Of a stretch of DNA of 64,000 nucleotides, positions 27,231 through 36,631 are shown one piece after another (within the stretch, counting starts at the first letter, position 1; every line of letters begins with the position of its first letter). The position numbers were made by a program, and so were the translations under genes. The notes below the pieces were generated by a model. It was not told the DNA's origin. It made no database searches and saw only the letters and a list, made by a program, of their open reading frames with translations. The DNA comes from Nesterenkonia muleiensis (lineage in GTDB: Bacteria > Actinomycetota > Actinomycetes > Actinomycetales > Micrococcaceae), in contig NZ_QWLD01000040.1 in the NCBI RefSeq assembly GCF_003600155.1, positions 372,001-436,000 of the forward strand, in the 5' to 3' direction.

Positions 27231-28754
27231 ATGACCGTCTACGCACAGCCCGGCACTGAAGGCAGCGTTGTCAGCTTCAAGCCCCGGTACGAGAACTACA
27301 TCGGCGGCGAATGGGTCGCCCCGGTGAAGGGACAGTATTTCGAGAATCCCTCACCGGTGAACGGCAAGACGTTCACCGAGGTGGCGCGCTCCACTGCAGA
27401 GGACATCGAGCTCGCCCTTGATGCCGCTCACAAGGCGGCACCTGCCTGGGGGAAGACCACGGTGGCCGAACGGGCAGTGCTGCTGAACACAATCGCCGAC
27501 CGGATCGAAGAGAACCTCGAGCTGCTGGCCGTGGCTGAGACCTGGGAGAACGGCAAACCGGTGCGGGAGACCCTGGCTGCCGACCTTCCGCTGGCGGTGG
27601 ACCACTTCCGGTACTTCGCCGGCGTGATCCGGGCCCAGGAGGGTGGTATCAGTGAGATCGACCCCACTACCGTGGCCTACCACTACCATGAGCCGCTGGG
27701 CGTGGTCGGCCAGATCATCCCGTGGAACTTCCCAATCCTGATGGCGGTGTGGAAACTCGCCCCGGCCCTGGCCGCGGGAAATGCCGTGGTGCTCAAGCCC
27801 GCTGAGCAGACTCCCAGCTCCATCCTGGTGCTGATGGAACTGCTCAGCGATCTGATTCCCGACGGCGTGGTCAACGTGGTCAACGGTTTCGGTGCTGAGG
27901 CCGGCGCGCCCCTTGCCTCGAACCCGAGGATCAGGAAGGTCGCCTTCACCGGTGAGACCACCACGGGACGGCTGATCATGCAGTACGCCAGCCAGAACCT
28001 GATTCCGGTGACTTTGGAACTGGGCGGGAAGTCGCCGAACATCTTCTTCGAAGACGTCGCCCAGGCCGATGATGCCTTCTACGACAAAGCGTTGGAAGGC
28101 TTCACCATGTTCGCGCTGAACCAGGGCGAAGTCTGCACCTGCCCTTCCCGCGCACTGATCCAGTCCAGCATCATCGACGGCTTCCTTGAGGCGGCGGTGG
28201 AACGCACCAAGGCCGTCACACAGGGCAATCCGCTGGACACCGACACCCAAGTCGGCGCCCAGGCCTCCAACGATCAGCTGGAGAAGATCCTCAGCTACCT
28301 CGACATCGGGCAGAAGGAGGGGGCCGAGGTGCTCACCGGTGGATCCCGCGTGGACCTCGGGGGGGACCTGGCAGAGGGCTACTACGTGGAGCCGACCATC
28401 TTCCGCGGCAACAACGCCATGCGGATCTTCCAGGAGGAGATCTTCGGCCCGGTGGTCTCGGTGACCGAGTTCTCCGATTACGACGACGCCATCTCCATCG
28501 CCAATGACACCCTCTATGGGCTCGGTGCCGGCGTCTGGTCCCGGAACGGGAATGTGGCCTACCAGGCCGGGAGGGACATCCAGGCAGGCCGGGTGTGGAC
28601 CAACTGCTACCACCAGTACCCAGCACACGCCGCATTCGGCGGGTACAAGAACTCCGGCATCGGCCGGGAGAACCACCTGATGATGCTGTCCCACTATCAG
28701 CAGACCAAGAATCTGCTGGTCAGCTACTCGGAGGATAAGCTCGGATTCTTCTGA
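27231..28754 (+). CDS. aldB: NAD-dependent aldehyde (acetaldehyde) dehydrogenase
   Basis: 507 residues. Oxidises acetaldehyde and related aldehydes to acids. The general-base Glu is E263 in [12 protein letters not shown] and the nucleophile is C302 in [10 protein letters not shown]. The NAD-site block is [19 protein letters not shown] and the C-terminal ALDH end is [14 protein letters not shown]. The start ATG has a strong GAAGGAG site. The sub-family is the AldB/ExaC-like acetaldehyde dehydrogenases that travel with a DUF779 gene, which follows here at 96 nt. A CRP-like site lies 31 nt upstream. A copy of the double-hairpin repeat starts right at the stop codon. Confidence 0.95.
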   Translation: MTVYAQPGTEGSVVSFKPRYENYIGGEWVAPVKGQYFENPSPVNGKTFTEVARSTAEDIELALDAAHKAAPAWGKTTVAERAVLLNTIADRIEENLELLAVAETWENGKPVRETLAADLPLAVDHFRYFAGVIRAQEGGISEIDPTTVAYHYHEPLGVVGQIIPWNFPILMAVWKLAPALAAGNAVVLKPAEQTPSSILVLMELLSDLIPDGVVNVVNGFGAEAGAPLASNPRIRKVAFTGETTTGRLIMQYASQNLIPVTLELGGKSPNIFFEDVAQADDAFYDKALEGFTMFALNQGEVCTCPSRALIQSSIIDGFLEAAVERTKAVTQGNPLDTDTQVGAQASNDQLEKILSYLDIGQKEGAEVLTGGSRVDLGGDLAEGYYVEPTIFRGNNAMRIFQEEIFGPVVSVTEFSDYDDAISIANDTLYGLGAGVWSRNGNVAYQAGRDIQAGRVWTNCYHQYPAHAAFGGYKNSGIGRENHLMMLSHYQQTKNLLVSYSEDKLGFF

Positions 28755-28822
28755 GTTAGTCTCGGCGGCGTTGCCGCGGCCATCGGGCCTGAAGTCGCCG
28801 CATCGCTTCGCTTGCGGCTCAC
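28755..28822 (-). repeat. Double-hairpin repeat, shortened copy plus accessory block, after the aldehyde dehydrogenase stop
   Basis: On the minus strand the unit reads CTTCAGGCCCGATGGCC, then GCGGCAACGCCGCCGAGAC (28755-28794); the second stem of the 67-bp unit is missing. It is joined to the 28-base block GTGAGCCGCAAGCGAAGCGA plus TGCGGCGA (28795-28822), which also flanks the copy at 3506. The repeat begins at the TTC-TGA end of the gene. Confidence 0.75.
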
Positions 28823-28849
28823 GTGATGTGAAGAGAAGGGAGACAAACA

Positions 28850-29248
28850 ATGGGTGCTGAGCGCATCGCAGTGACAGATGAAGCTGCCGCCCTGCTGCGT
28901 CAACTCCGCGACGAGCACGGCCAGCCGCTGATGTTCCACCAATCTGGGGGATGCTGCGACGGCTCAGCACCCATGTGCTACACCCAGGGCACCTTTATGA
29001 CCGGACCCCAGGACGTGCTGCTGGGGGAGCTGGAGCCGGGGACTCCGGAACCGGTGCCGGTGTGGATCTCCAAGGCGCAGTTCGAATACTGGTCCCATAC
29101 CCACATCACCATCGATGTGACCGCAGGCCGGGGCTCGGGCTTCAGCATCGAAGGCCCCACCGGCAACAGGTTCATTGTCCGCTCCCGGCTGTTCACCGAG
29201 GAGGAGCAGGAGAGCCTTACGCCGGTGACCTACGGTTCGCCCGGCTGA
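28850..29248 (+). CDS. DUF779 family protein
   Basis: 132 residues, a small family almost always encoded beside acetaldehyde dehydrogenase genes. Its biochemical role is not settled; an accessory role in aldehyde oxidation is inferred from this pairing. The conserved Cys block FHQSGGCCDGSAPMCY (about residues 25-40) suggests metal or redox chemistry, and the C-terminus has RGSGFSIEGPTGNRF. GAAGGGAG precedes ATG 28850. It is 96 nt after aldB, with the repeat between, so co-transcription is likely. It converges on gdhA with only 15 nt between the stops. Confidence 0.9.
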   Translation: MGAERIAVTDEAAALLRQLRDEHGQPLMFHQSGGCCDGSAPMCYTQGTFMTGPQDVLLGELEPGTPEPVPVWISKAQFEYWSHTHITIDVTAGRGSGFSIEGPTGNRFIVRSRLFTEEEQESLTPVTYGSPG

Positions 29249-29263
29249 GCGCAGCGCACCTGC

Positions 29264-30661
<1,398 letters not shown>

Positions 30662-30685
30662 TCATGCTAGCCGCTCAGGTGTCGC

Positions 30686-32611
30686 CTATCTGGTAGGCAC
30701 CGCAACTCCGGGCAGACGCCAGAGGCAGAAGCTGGGACCGGATGCCGTGATCTTCACTGTTGAGCCATCATGGGTCAGCACTGCCTCACCCCAGAGCTTC
30801 TGAGCCTCATTGAGGCCGGCACACACCGTTGCTGAGAGCTCCACTGAGTAGTGCCGAGTCTGAGCCGGACCTGCGGCAAAAACCAGCAGAGCCTCCGCTT
30901 CGGACTCACGGACGAAGACCAAGCCATGGTCGTCGGCGTGGAGCCAGCGCATACCGCCATCGGTCAGCACCGGGTGGCGCCTGCGCAGTCCGATCAGCTC
31001 TTGATAGAGGCGGATCCTGCTGGCGAATTCCTGATCCTGGGCTTTGTCCCAGGGAATCGGAGTCCGGCTGAGCTCGCCGTCAGCGCCGGTCAGGCCGAAC
31101 TCGTCACCTGCGAAGACGCTGGGCAGCCCCGGCAGGCTCATCTGGAGTCCGATTGCCACAGCAATGGTCTGCGGACCGGCATGAGTGGCGAACCGGCCAG
31201 TGTCGTGGGTGTCCAAGGGGTGCATATTGCCCAGTCGGATGCGCCAGGGGACGGGAGCGTTGAACCGGTCCACCGCGCAGGCGAAATCCCGTGCCGTGCC
31301 CTGCGGTATGCCGCCGACCGGTTGGCCGAAGAACCAGGGAACTCTCTGCTGCCCTCCCTCCGCTGTCGGATAGGGGGCGCCGTCGGGCTCTGCCAGCCAG
31401 CTCCACAACGGCCGGGTGAACGAGGGGTAGGTCATCGCCCCGTGCCAGGAATCACCGGTGAGGTCCCCGGTGGCGTCGTTGGTGGATTCGGCCAGCAGGA
31501 TCGAGTCAGGTTTGACCTGTTCCATCGTGCGGCGGAGGATCTGCCTCACCTCCGCGTTGAGGTCCACCTCGCGCAGCCTTCCGGTCATATTCGCCACGTC
31601 AATCCGCCAACCGTCGAGGTTGTAGGGCGGCTTCAACCATTTCGCGACCACCGAATCAGGGCCCTCGATGAAGGCTCTGCGCAGTTCCGGGGAGGTCCAG
31701 TCGAACTTGGGCAGGGTCTCGGTCCCCAACCAGGACTCATAGTCGGAGCCGCTGTGACCATCGGCGAAGTAGTAGAAGCGGCGCTCCGGCGAAGTGGGAT
31801 CCTTCAGCGCCCGCTGGAACCAGATGTGCTGATCACCGGAGTGGTTGGTGGTGAGATCACCGATGACTCTCATACCTCGGGCATGTGCAGCATCCACCAG
31901 GCGAATCAGCGCTTCGTCTCCACCGAGCAGGGGGTCCACCGCCTCGAAGCTGGAGGCGTCGTAACGATGGTTCGAGGCGGCGGGGAAGAAGGGCGTCAGA
32001 TAGATGATCCCCACACCCAGTGACTCGAGATGGTCGAGGCGCTCAGCGATTCCGTCCAGATCACCCCCGTAGAACTGACAGACCCGCGCCGGCATCACCG
32101 GGTCAACCGGGTCACTCCAGTCTGCGGGCTGAGCCCACTGGGGGATCTTCCGTGCTTCAGCGCCTGCTGAACGTGAGAACCGGTCCGGGAAGATCTGGTA
32201 CATCACCGAATGGTTGAGCCAGTCCGGTGGACCGGGGTAGGCCAGCAGAGCGAAGTCATCGGCGTCGAGCACCTCTCCTCGGTGCGCTCCGGACTGGTTG
32301 AGCCACTTCACGCTCGGTGCCGAGCGTGATGCGGCCGCGTCGTCGTGAATGAGCAGCCAGCGGTAGCCGTGCCGGGGATTGGCCACGGTGACTTCGGCCT
32401 CCCACCAGTGCCAGCCGCCGGCGGTTCCGCAGTGCTGTGCGGTGTCCCAATGCGGTTCATGGTCCGGATTGGAACGGACGGTCACCTGCTTGAGCCTGGG
32501 GTAGCTTTCCGGTACTCGCAGACGCAGCGTGACCGCCTCACCGAGCCCAGGGGCCTGAGTCGACACATGCAGCGGTGAGCCGTCGTGGTGGGGGAGTGGA
32601 CGGGGAATCAT
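30686..32611 (-). CDS. GH13 alpha-glucan hydrolase (neopullulanase / cyclomaltodextrinase-like)
   Basis: 641 residues. Cytoplasmic hydrolysis of imported maltodextrins is inferred: no signal peptide is visible. The N-terminal 120 residues form a beta-rich domain with HRYxWLLIHDD-type text like CBM34, followed by the catalytic barrel beginning HSVMYQIFPDRFSRS. Family motifs: DLTTNHSGDQH, GWRIDVANM (nucleophile Asp), LLAESTND (acid Glu) and DTHDTGRF (third Asp). Its ATG overlaps the malG stop by four bases (32608-32611), so it is the last gene of a malEFG-GH13 operon. The CBM34-like start and YQIFPDRF favour the neopullulanase group over plain alpha-glucosidase. Confidence 0.88.
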   Translation of the reverse strand: MIPRPLPHHDGSPLHVSTQAPGLGEAVTLRLRVPESYPRLKQVTVRSNPDHEPHWDTAQHCGTAGGWHWWEAEVTVANPRHGYRWLLIHDDAAASRSAPSVKWLNQSGAHRGEVLDADDFALLAYPGPPDWLNHSVMYQIFPDRFSRSAGAEARKIPQWAQPADWSDPVDPVMPARVCQFYGGDLDGIAERLDHLESLGVGIIYLTPFFPAASNHRYDASSFEAVDPLLGGDEALIRLVDAAHARGMRVIGDLTTNHSGDQHIWFQRALKDPTSPERRFYYFADGHSGSDYESWLGTETLPKFDWTSPELRRAFIEGPDSVVAKWLKPPYNLDGWRIDVANMTGRLREVDLNAEVRQILRRTMEQVKPDSILLAESTNDATGDLTGDSWHGAMTYPSFTRPLWSWLAEPDGAPYPTAEGGQQRVPWFFGQPVGGIPQGTARDFACAVDRFNAPVPWRIRLGNMHPLDTHDTGRFATHAGPQTIAVAIGLQMSLPGLPSVFAGDEFGLTGADGELSRTPIPWDKAQDQEFASRIRLYQELIGLRRRHPVLTDGGMRWLHADDHGLVFVRESEAEALLVFAAGPAQTRHYSVELSATVCAGLNEAQKLWGEAVLTHDGSTVKITASGPSFCLWRLPGVAVPTR

Positions 32612-33498
32612 TTGACGCTCCCTGCGACGAGACCGGAGACGATGTAGCGCTGCAGCAGCAGGAACAGTGCCACGGGGATGATGGCCGCCAGCACCGCACC
32701 CGCTGCGAAGACCGACCAGTTCTGTGAGGTCTCCTGGGAGATGAACTGGTAGAGCCCCACCGCGAGGGTCTGCCGCTCGGGGTCGCGGAGCAGCACCGAG
32801 GCGATGACGAACTCGCTGAGCGTGCCCACCAGGGAGAGCAGGGCAACGACTGCCAGGATCGGTGAGACCAGCGGGAGGATGATGGTGAAGAAGATCCGGG
32901 CATGTCCGGCGCCGTCGATGCGGGCTGCCTCATCGATCGAGGTGGGGACGGTGTTGAAGAACCCGTACATCAGATAGGTGTTCACGCCCAGGGCCCCGCC
33001 GAGGTAGACCATGATGAGTCCGATCTGGCTGTTCAGCCCGATGGCAGGGAAGATCTCACCGATCCCGAGCATCAGCAAAAAGATGGCGACCATGGCCAGC
33101 AGCTGGGGGAACATCTGGACCAGAACCAGCGTGATCAGACCGAATCGGCGGCCGGTGAACCGCATCCTGGAGAACGCATACGCAGCCAGTGCCCCGAGCA
33201 GGACCGAACCTGCCGACGCCGTGAGACCGATGAACAGGGTGTTGGCGAACCACGCAGCATACGGCTGCTGGGGGCGGTTGAAGAGCTCGATGTAGCTGCC
33301 CAGGCTGACGTTGCTGAACAGGTTGTTGGCGGTGATCAGCGTGCCGCCGGGACTGAGGGAGGCGGAGAATACGTAGACCAGCGGGAACATGGCGAAGACG
33401 ACGACGCCCAGACCCACCAGATGCCGCCAGCCGGTCTCCCGCCACCACCGTGTGAACGGACGGCGGTTGAGCTTCGCCTCCTGTGCTGCCAGGGCCAT
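32608..33498 (-). CDS. malG: Maltose-type ABC transporter permease, MalG-like
   Basis: 296 residues with six transmembrane helices. The ATPase-contacting EAA loop reads SIDEAARIDGAGHARIFFTIILP. A short basic N-terminal tail (KLNRRPFTRWWRE) precedes the first helix. It starts one base after the malF stop (gap at 33499) and overlaps the GH13 gene by ATGA. With MalE and MalF it makes a carbohydrate (CUT1) importer; maltose or maltodextrin is inferred from the flanking glucosidases. No ATPase gene is in this locus. Confidence 0.92.
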   Translation of the reverse strand: MALAAQEAKLNRRPFTRWWRETGWRHLVGLGVVVFAMFPLVYVFSASLSPGGTLITANNLFSNVSLGSYIELFNRPQQPYAAWFANTLFIGLTASAGSVLLGALAAYAFSRMRFTGRRFGLITLVLVQMFPQLLAMVAIFLLMLGIGEIFPAIGLNSQIGLIMVYLGGALGVNTYLMYGFFNTVPTSIDEAARIDGAGHARIFFTIILPLVSPILAVVALLSLVGTLSEFVIASVLLRDPERQTLAVGLYQFISQETSQNWSVFAAGAVLAAIIPVALFLLLQRYIVSGLVAGSVK

Positions 33499-33499
33499 A

Positions 33500-35143
33500 T
33501 CAGTTCAGCTCCTCGAGTGCTTTGGTCTTGCGGAAGGCCAGCACGGAGATGGTTCCTACGATGATGAAGATCAGGATCGAGAAGGCGCTGGCAAGGCCGT
33601 AGTCTGCCTGTGATCCAACGAAGGCCACTTTGTAGACCATCGAGATCAGAATGTCGGTGGAACCGACGTTGACCCCGGCGGAGACGTCACGGGGCCCGCC
33701 GCCCGTGAGCATGTACACCAGGTTGAAGTTGTTGAAGTTGAAGGCGAAGGCACTGATCAGCAGAGGTGCCAGAGCGGTGAGCAGCAGTGGCAGTTTGATG
33801 CTGCGGAATGCTTGGAAGGGTCTGGCACCGTCGACCTGGGCGGCTTCTGTCAGTTCCTCGGGGATGGACTGCAGGGCGCCGGTGCACACCAGGAACATGT
33901 ACGGGAAGCCGAGCCACAGGTTCACGATTAGGATGCTGATCTTCGCCAGCCAGGGATCAGTGAGCCAGGGGATGGCCGCACCACCGAAGAGAACATTGTT
34001 GATGAAGCCGAACTCTTGGTTCATCATCCCGGCCCAGACCAGTGCCGAGAGGAACCCCGGGAAGGCGTAGGGCAGGATCATCACCAGCCGGTAGTACTTC
34101 CTGGACTTCATGCGCTTGTCGTTGAAGACCACTGCCAGGAAGAGCCCCAGAACGAACGTGGTGACCACTGAAAGCAGAGCGAACGCGAAGGTCCAGATCG
34201 TGACATAGATCAGCGGACCGCGGATGGAATCCTCGGTGACAGCTCGGATGAAGTTGTCCATCCCCACTTGGATCCGCCAGCCAGGCAGGAGCTTTTCGCC
34301 CTCCTCACTGATGAAGGCACCCTCACCGGTGTCGGCGTACACCGTTCCGGTCTCCGAGTTGGTCATCGTGCCCTGAGCCTCGTTGTACTCGTACCTCGAG
34401 GTGTAGACGTATGCCCGCTGGCCGTCCTGGGTCCGCAGGTATCCGGCATTCGGGTCCTCACTCATCGGGACCACCAGGTTCGTGATCTCCTGCTGCCGGT
34501 TCAGCAGTTCCGCGAAGGGCAGAATCTCGTAGCCCTCGACGGCCACGACCCTGCCGTCCTCGACTGTGGCCTCATCGGTGAGCTCCAGCGGAGCTTCCTC
34601 TGCACCGATGTACACCTCACCCTCAGCGCTGGTCACAGCGAAGTAGAGCTCATCGGTGCTCAGCAGATCCCCTGACTCTTCGAGGATCGACACCTGATAG
34701 GTGGCAGAGTCCGGCACCCTGTCCTGGGTCTGGAGCATGATGGCGTGCACCGCATGTTCCTTGGTGGAGTTGTGACCGGTGCCGTAGTTGGTGAAGGCCA
34801 CATATCCGGAGTAGAGGACCACGAAGATCTGAAAAATCAGCAGAAAGACCAGGCCTGGGGCCAGGTATTTGGCCGGAAGCGCACCTCGCTGCAGATAGAT
34901 CCAGGTCAGTGCGGCGGCACCGACCACCACCAGTGAGCCGACAAGCCATCGTTCGTTCATGAACAGCACCAGGGATGCGTAGACCGCTGTTGCGCACAGA
35001 AGACCCAGCACGACGATCTTGAACAGGATCAGCTTCCATCCCATCGAGGTGGCATCGATGATCCTGCCCGCCTGCTTCTGCCGGCGGGTGAGCTTCTTGG
35101 ACTGCTCCGGCTTTGGTCCGGTGGTGGTGGTCGTCTCCGTCAT
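33500..35143 (-). CDS. malF: Maltose-type ABC transporter permease, MalF-like with large external loop
   Basis: 547 residues. Three N-terminal helices are followed by an external loop of about 190 residues (GTGHNSTKEHAVHAIMLQ through GWRIQVGMDNF). Such a loop is characteristic of MalF and not of ordinary CUT1 permeases. The remaining helices carry the EAA loop ELTEAAQVDGARPFQAFRSIKLP. It starts three bases after the malE stop and ends one base before malG, so the operon is tightly packed. The acidic loop probably contacts the binding protein. Confidence 0.93.
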   Translation of the reverse strand: MTETTTTTGPKPEQSKKLTRRQKQAGRIIDATSMGWKLILFKIVVLGLLCATAVYASLVLFMNERWLVGSLVVVGAAALTWIYLQRGALPAKYLAPGLVFLLIFQIFVVLYSGYVAFTNYGTGHNSTKEHAVHAIMLQTQDRVPDSATYQVSILEESGDLLSTDELYFAVTSAEGEVYIGAEEAPLELTDEATVEDGRVVAVEGYEILPFAELLNRQQEITNLVVPMSEDPNAGYLRTQDGQRAYVYTSRYEYNEAQGTMTNSETGTVYADTGEGAFISEEGEKLLPGWRIQVGMDNFIRAVTEDSIRGPLIYVTIWTFAFALLSVVTTFVLGLFLAVVFNDKRMKSRKYYRLVMILPYAFPGFLSALVWAGMMNQEFGFINNVLFGGAAIPWLTDPWLAKISILIVNLWLGFPYMFLVCTGALQSIPEELTEAAQVDGARPFQAFRSIKLPLLLTALAPLLISAFAFNFNNFNLVYMLTGGGPRDVSAGVNVGSTDILISMVYKVAFVGSQADYGLASAFSILIFIIVGTISVLAFRKTKALEELN

Positions 35144-35146
35144 GTC

Positions 35147-36430
35147 TTACTCGATGGCTCCGTCGATGTCGTCTGCCATCTGCTCCCAGAGCGTCACCGG
35201 ATCACCCTCACCATTGATGATCGCAGTTTGGCTCGCACCCCAGAAGTCCCAGACAGCCCCCATCTCAGGGACCGATGGCATGGGCACGGCCTCAGCGCCC
35301 ACCTCGCCGAAGCCCGCCACGATATCGTCGTCGGAGAGCGCGGATTCGAAGGACTCCGATAATGCCGGAGCGCGTCCGCCCACCTCGTAGAGAGCAGTCT
35401 GGACCTCGGCGGAGCCGATGTAGTCGACCAAGAAAGTCGTCGCGGCCAGGGTGTTCTCGCTCTGCGCGGAGAGGAAGAAGCCCTGCACCCCGGCGAAGGG
35501 CTGTGCGTCCTGGTCACCGGCGCTGGGGATGGCATCGACTTCAACACTGATGCCGGCCTCCAGTGCGCTGGGCACATTCCACGGACCGGTCAGCTGGAAG
35601 GCCGCGTCGCCATCGTCGAAGGTCTCCGAGGCGAGATCGCCGTCGATATTGGTGTTCAGCACCCCCGCATCGCCCTGATCGGACAACCACTGGGCGAAGT
35701 CGGCTCCTCCCTCATTGCCGATGAGCAGTTCCTCGGGGTTGTAGCTTCCGTCCTCATTCTGGCCGAAGACCGGTGCGCCGAAAGACATCTGGAAGGGGTA
35801 GAGGTGGTAAGGGTCTGCCTGTTGCGGGTCCAAGCCCACCACGAACGGGTAGCTGGCGCCGGATTCCTCACCGAGCTGGATCATCTCGTCGAAGGACTCC
35901 GGAGCCTCGTCGACTAGGTCGGCGTTGCGCAGCAGGGCAATGTTCTCGATCGAGTAGGGCACGCCGTAGACCTGTCCGTCGTAGGACCACGCCTCGACCG
36001 CCACATCTTCGAAATCCCCCAGGGCGTCGCCGAGCTCGACCGGTGCGGCCACTCCATTGGTCACCAACACACCCAGCCAGTCGTGGGCGCCGACGGCGAT
36101 GTCCGGCCCTTCTCCGGTGGGCACCTGGGAGACGAATTGATCACGAATCTCACCGAAGTCCTGCTGCACCAGGTTGACGGCGATCCCGGTGTCTGACTCG
36201 AAGTCAGCTGCTGCATCAGCGAGCACATCGGCGCGGTCAGCATCTACCCAGACCGTCAGCTCACCGGAGGCTTCAAGCTCAGCACTGTCCTCTCCGTTGC
36301 CGGCGCTCTCGGCGGTGTCATCGGTCTCAGCGGCTTCTTCGCCCCCAGTGCCTCCGCAGGCGGTCAGCGCCAGTGCGGAGATGCCGAGCACAGCGGTGAT
36401 GCGGTTCAGTCCTGTGGCATTGGTGCTCAT
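35147..36430 (-). CDS. malE: Maltose/maltodextrin-binding lipoprotein
   Basis: 427 residues, the extracellular receptor of the importer. The signal peptide ends in the lipobox LTAC with lipidated C25, then a Gly/Glu/Asp-rich linker (about 26-55). The mature part is a family 1 solute-binding fold: GELTVWVDADRADVLADAA, VGAHDWLGVLVTNGVAAPV, PYSIENIALLRNADL, FQLTGPWNVP. It is the first gene of the operon. A LacI-type operator lies at 36481-36494, about 50 nt upstream, consistent with repression by the LacI protein encoded at 38335. Confidence 0.93.
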   Translation of the reverse strand: MSTNATGLNRITAVLGISALALTACGGTGGEEAAETDDTAESAGNGEDSAELEASGELTVWVDADRADVLADAAADFESDTGIAVNLVQQDFGEIRDQFVSQVPTGEGPDIAVGAHDWLGVLVTNGVAAPVELGDALGDFEDVAVEAWSYDGQVYGVPYSIENIALLRNADLVDEAPESFDEMIQLGEESGASYPFVVGLDPQQADPYHLYPFQMSFGAPVFGQNEDGSYNPEELLIGNEGGADFAQWLSDQGDAGVLNTNIDGDLASETFDDGDAAFQLTGPWNVPSALEAGISVEVDAIPSAGDQDAQPFAGVQGFFLSAQSENTLAATTFLVDYIGSAEVQTALYEVGGRAPALSESFESALSDDDIVAGFGEVGAEAVPMPSVPEMGAVWDFWGASQTAIINGEGDPVTLWEQMADDIDGAIE

Positions 36431-36480
36431 GGTGTGCCTCTCTGTGTGGAGTCGGAATGCTTGCGGCCCGAGTGATGATG

Positions 36481-36494
36481 TGCAAGCGCTTCCA
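36481..36494. promoter_or_regulatory. LacI-family operator 1 (malE side)
   Basis: TGCAAGCGCTTCCA, centred on the LacI/MalR core AAGCGCTT, lies 51 nt upstream of the malE start. An identical 14-mer occurs at 36604-36617 on the alpha-glucosidase side of the same divergent region. Confidence 0.8.
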
Positions 36495-36603
36495 GTATGA
36501 CCAGATAATGTGATCTACGCAACTGTAGCTCGCGGTGCAAGCAAGGCACATTACCTCCAGTCAAACTGCGATTTATCCGCACCATCGGCTGTGATATGGC
36601 TTA

Positions 36604-36617
36604 TGCAAGCGCTTCCA
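36604..36617. promoter_or_regulatory. LacI-family operator 2 (alpha-glucosidase side)
   Basis: Second copy of TGCAAGCGCTTCCA, ending 14 nt before the alpha-glucosidase ATG at 36632, close enough to overlap the transcription start or ribosome site. The centre-to-centre distance to operator 1 is 123 bp, compatible with looping. Confidence 0.8.
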
Positions 36618-36631
36618 TGTAGGGTGCTACT

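Noticed and set aside
27351-28970. 539-codon minus-strand open frame opposite the aldehyde dehydrogenase gene
   Set aside because: The aldehyde dehydrogenase frame shows all catalytic motifs; the opposite frame has none and runs through the downstream repeat, so it is a shadow.
30851-32023. 390-codon plus-strand open frame opposite the GH13 gene
   Set aside because: The minus strand holds a full GH13 enzyme with all four motifs; the plus frame shows no domain.
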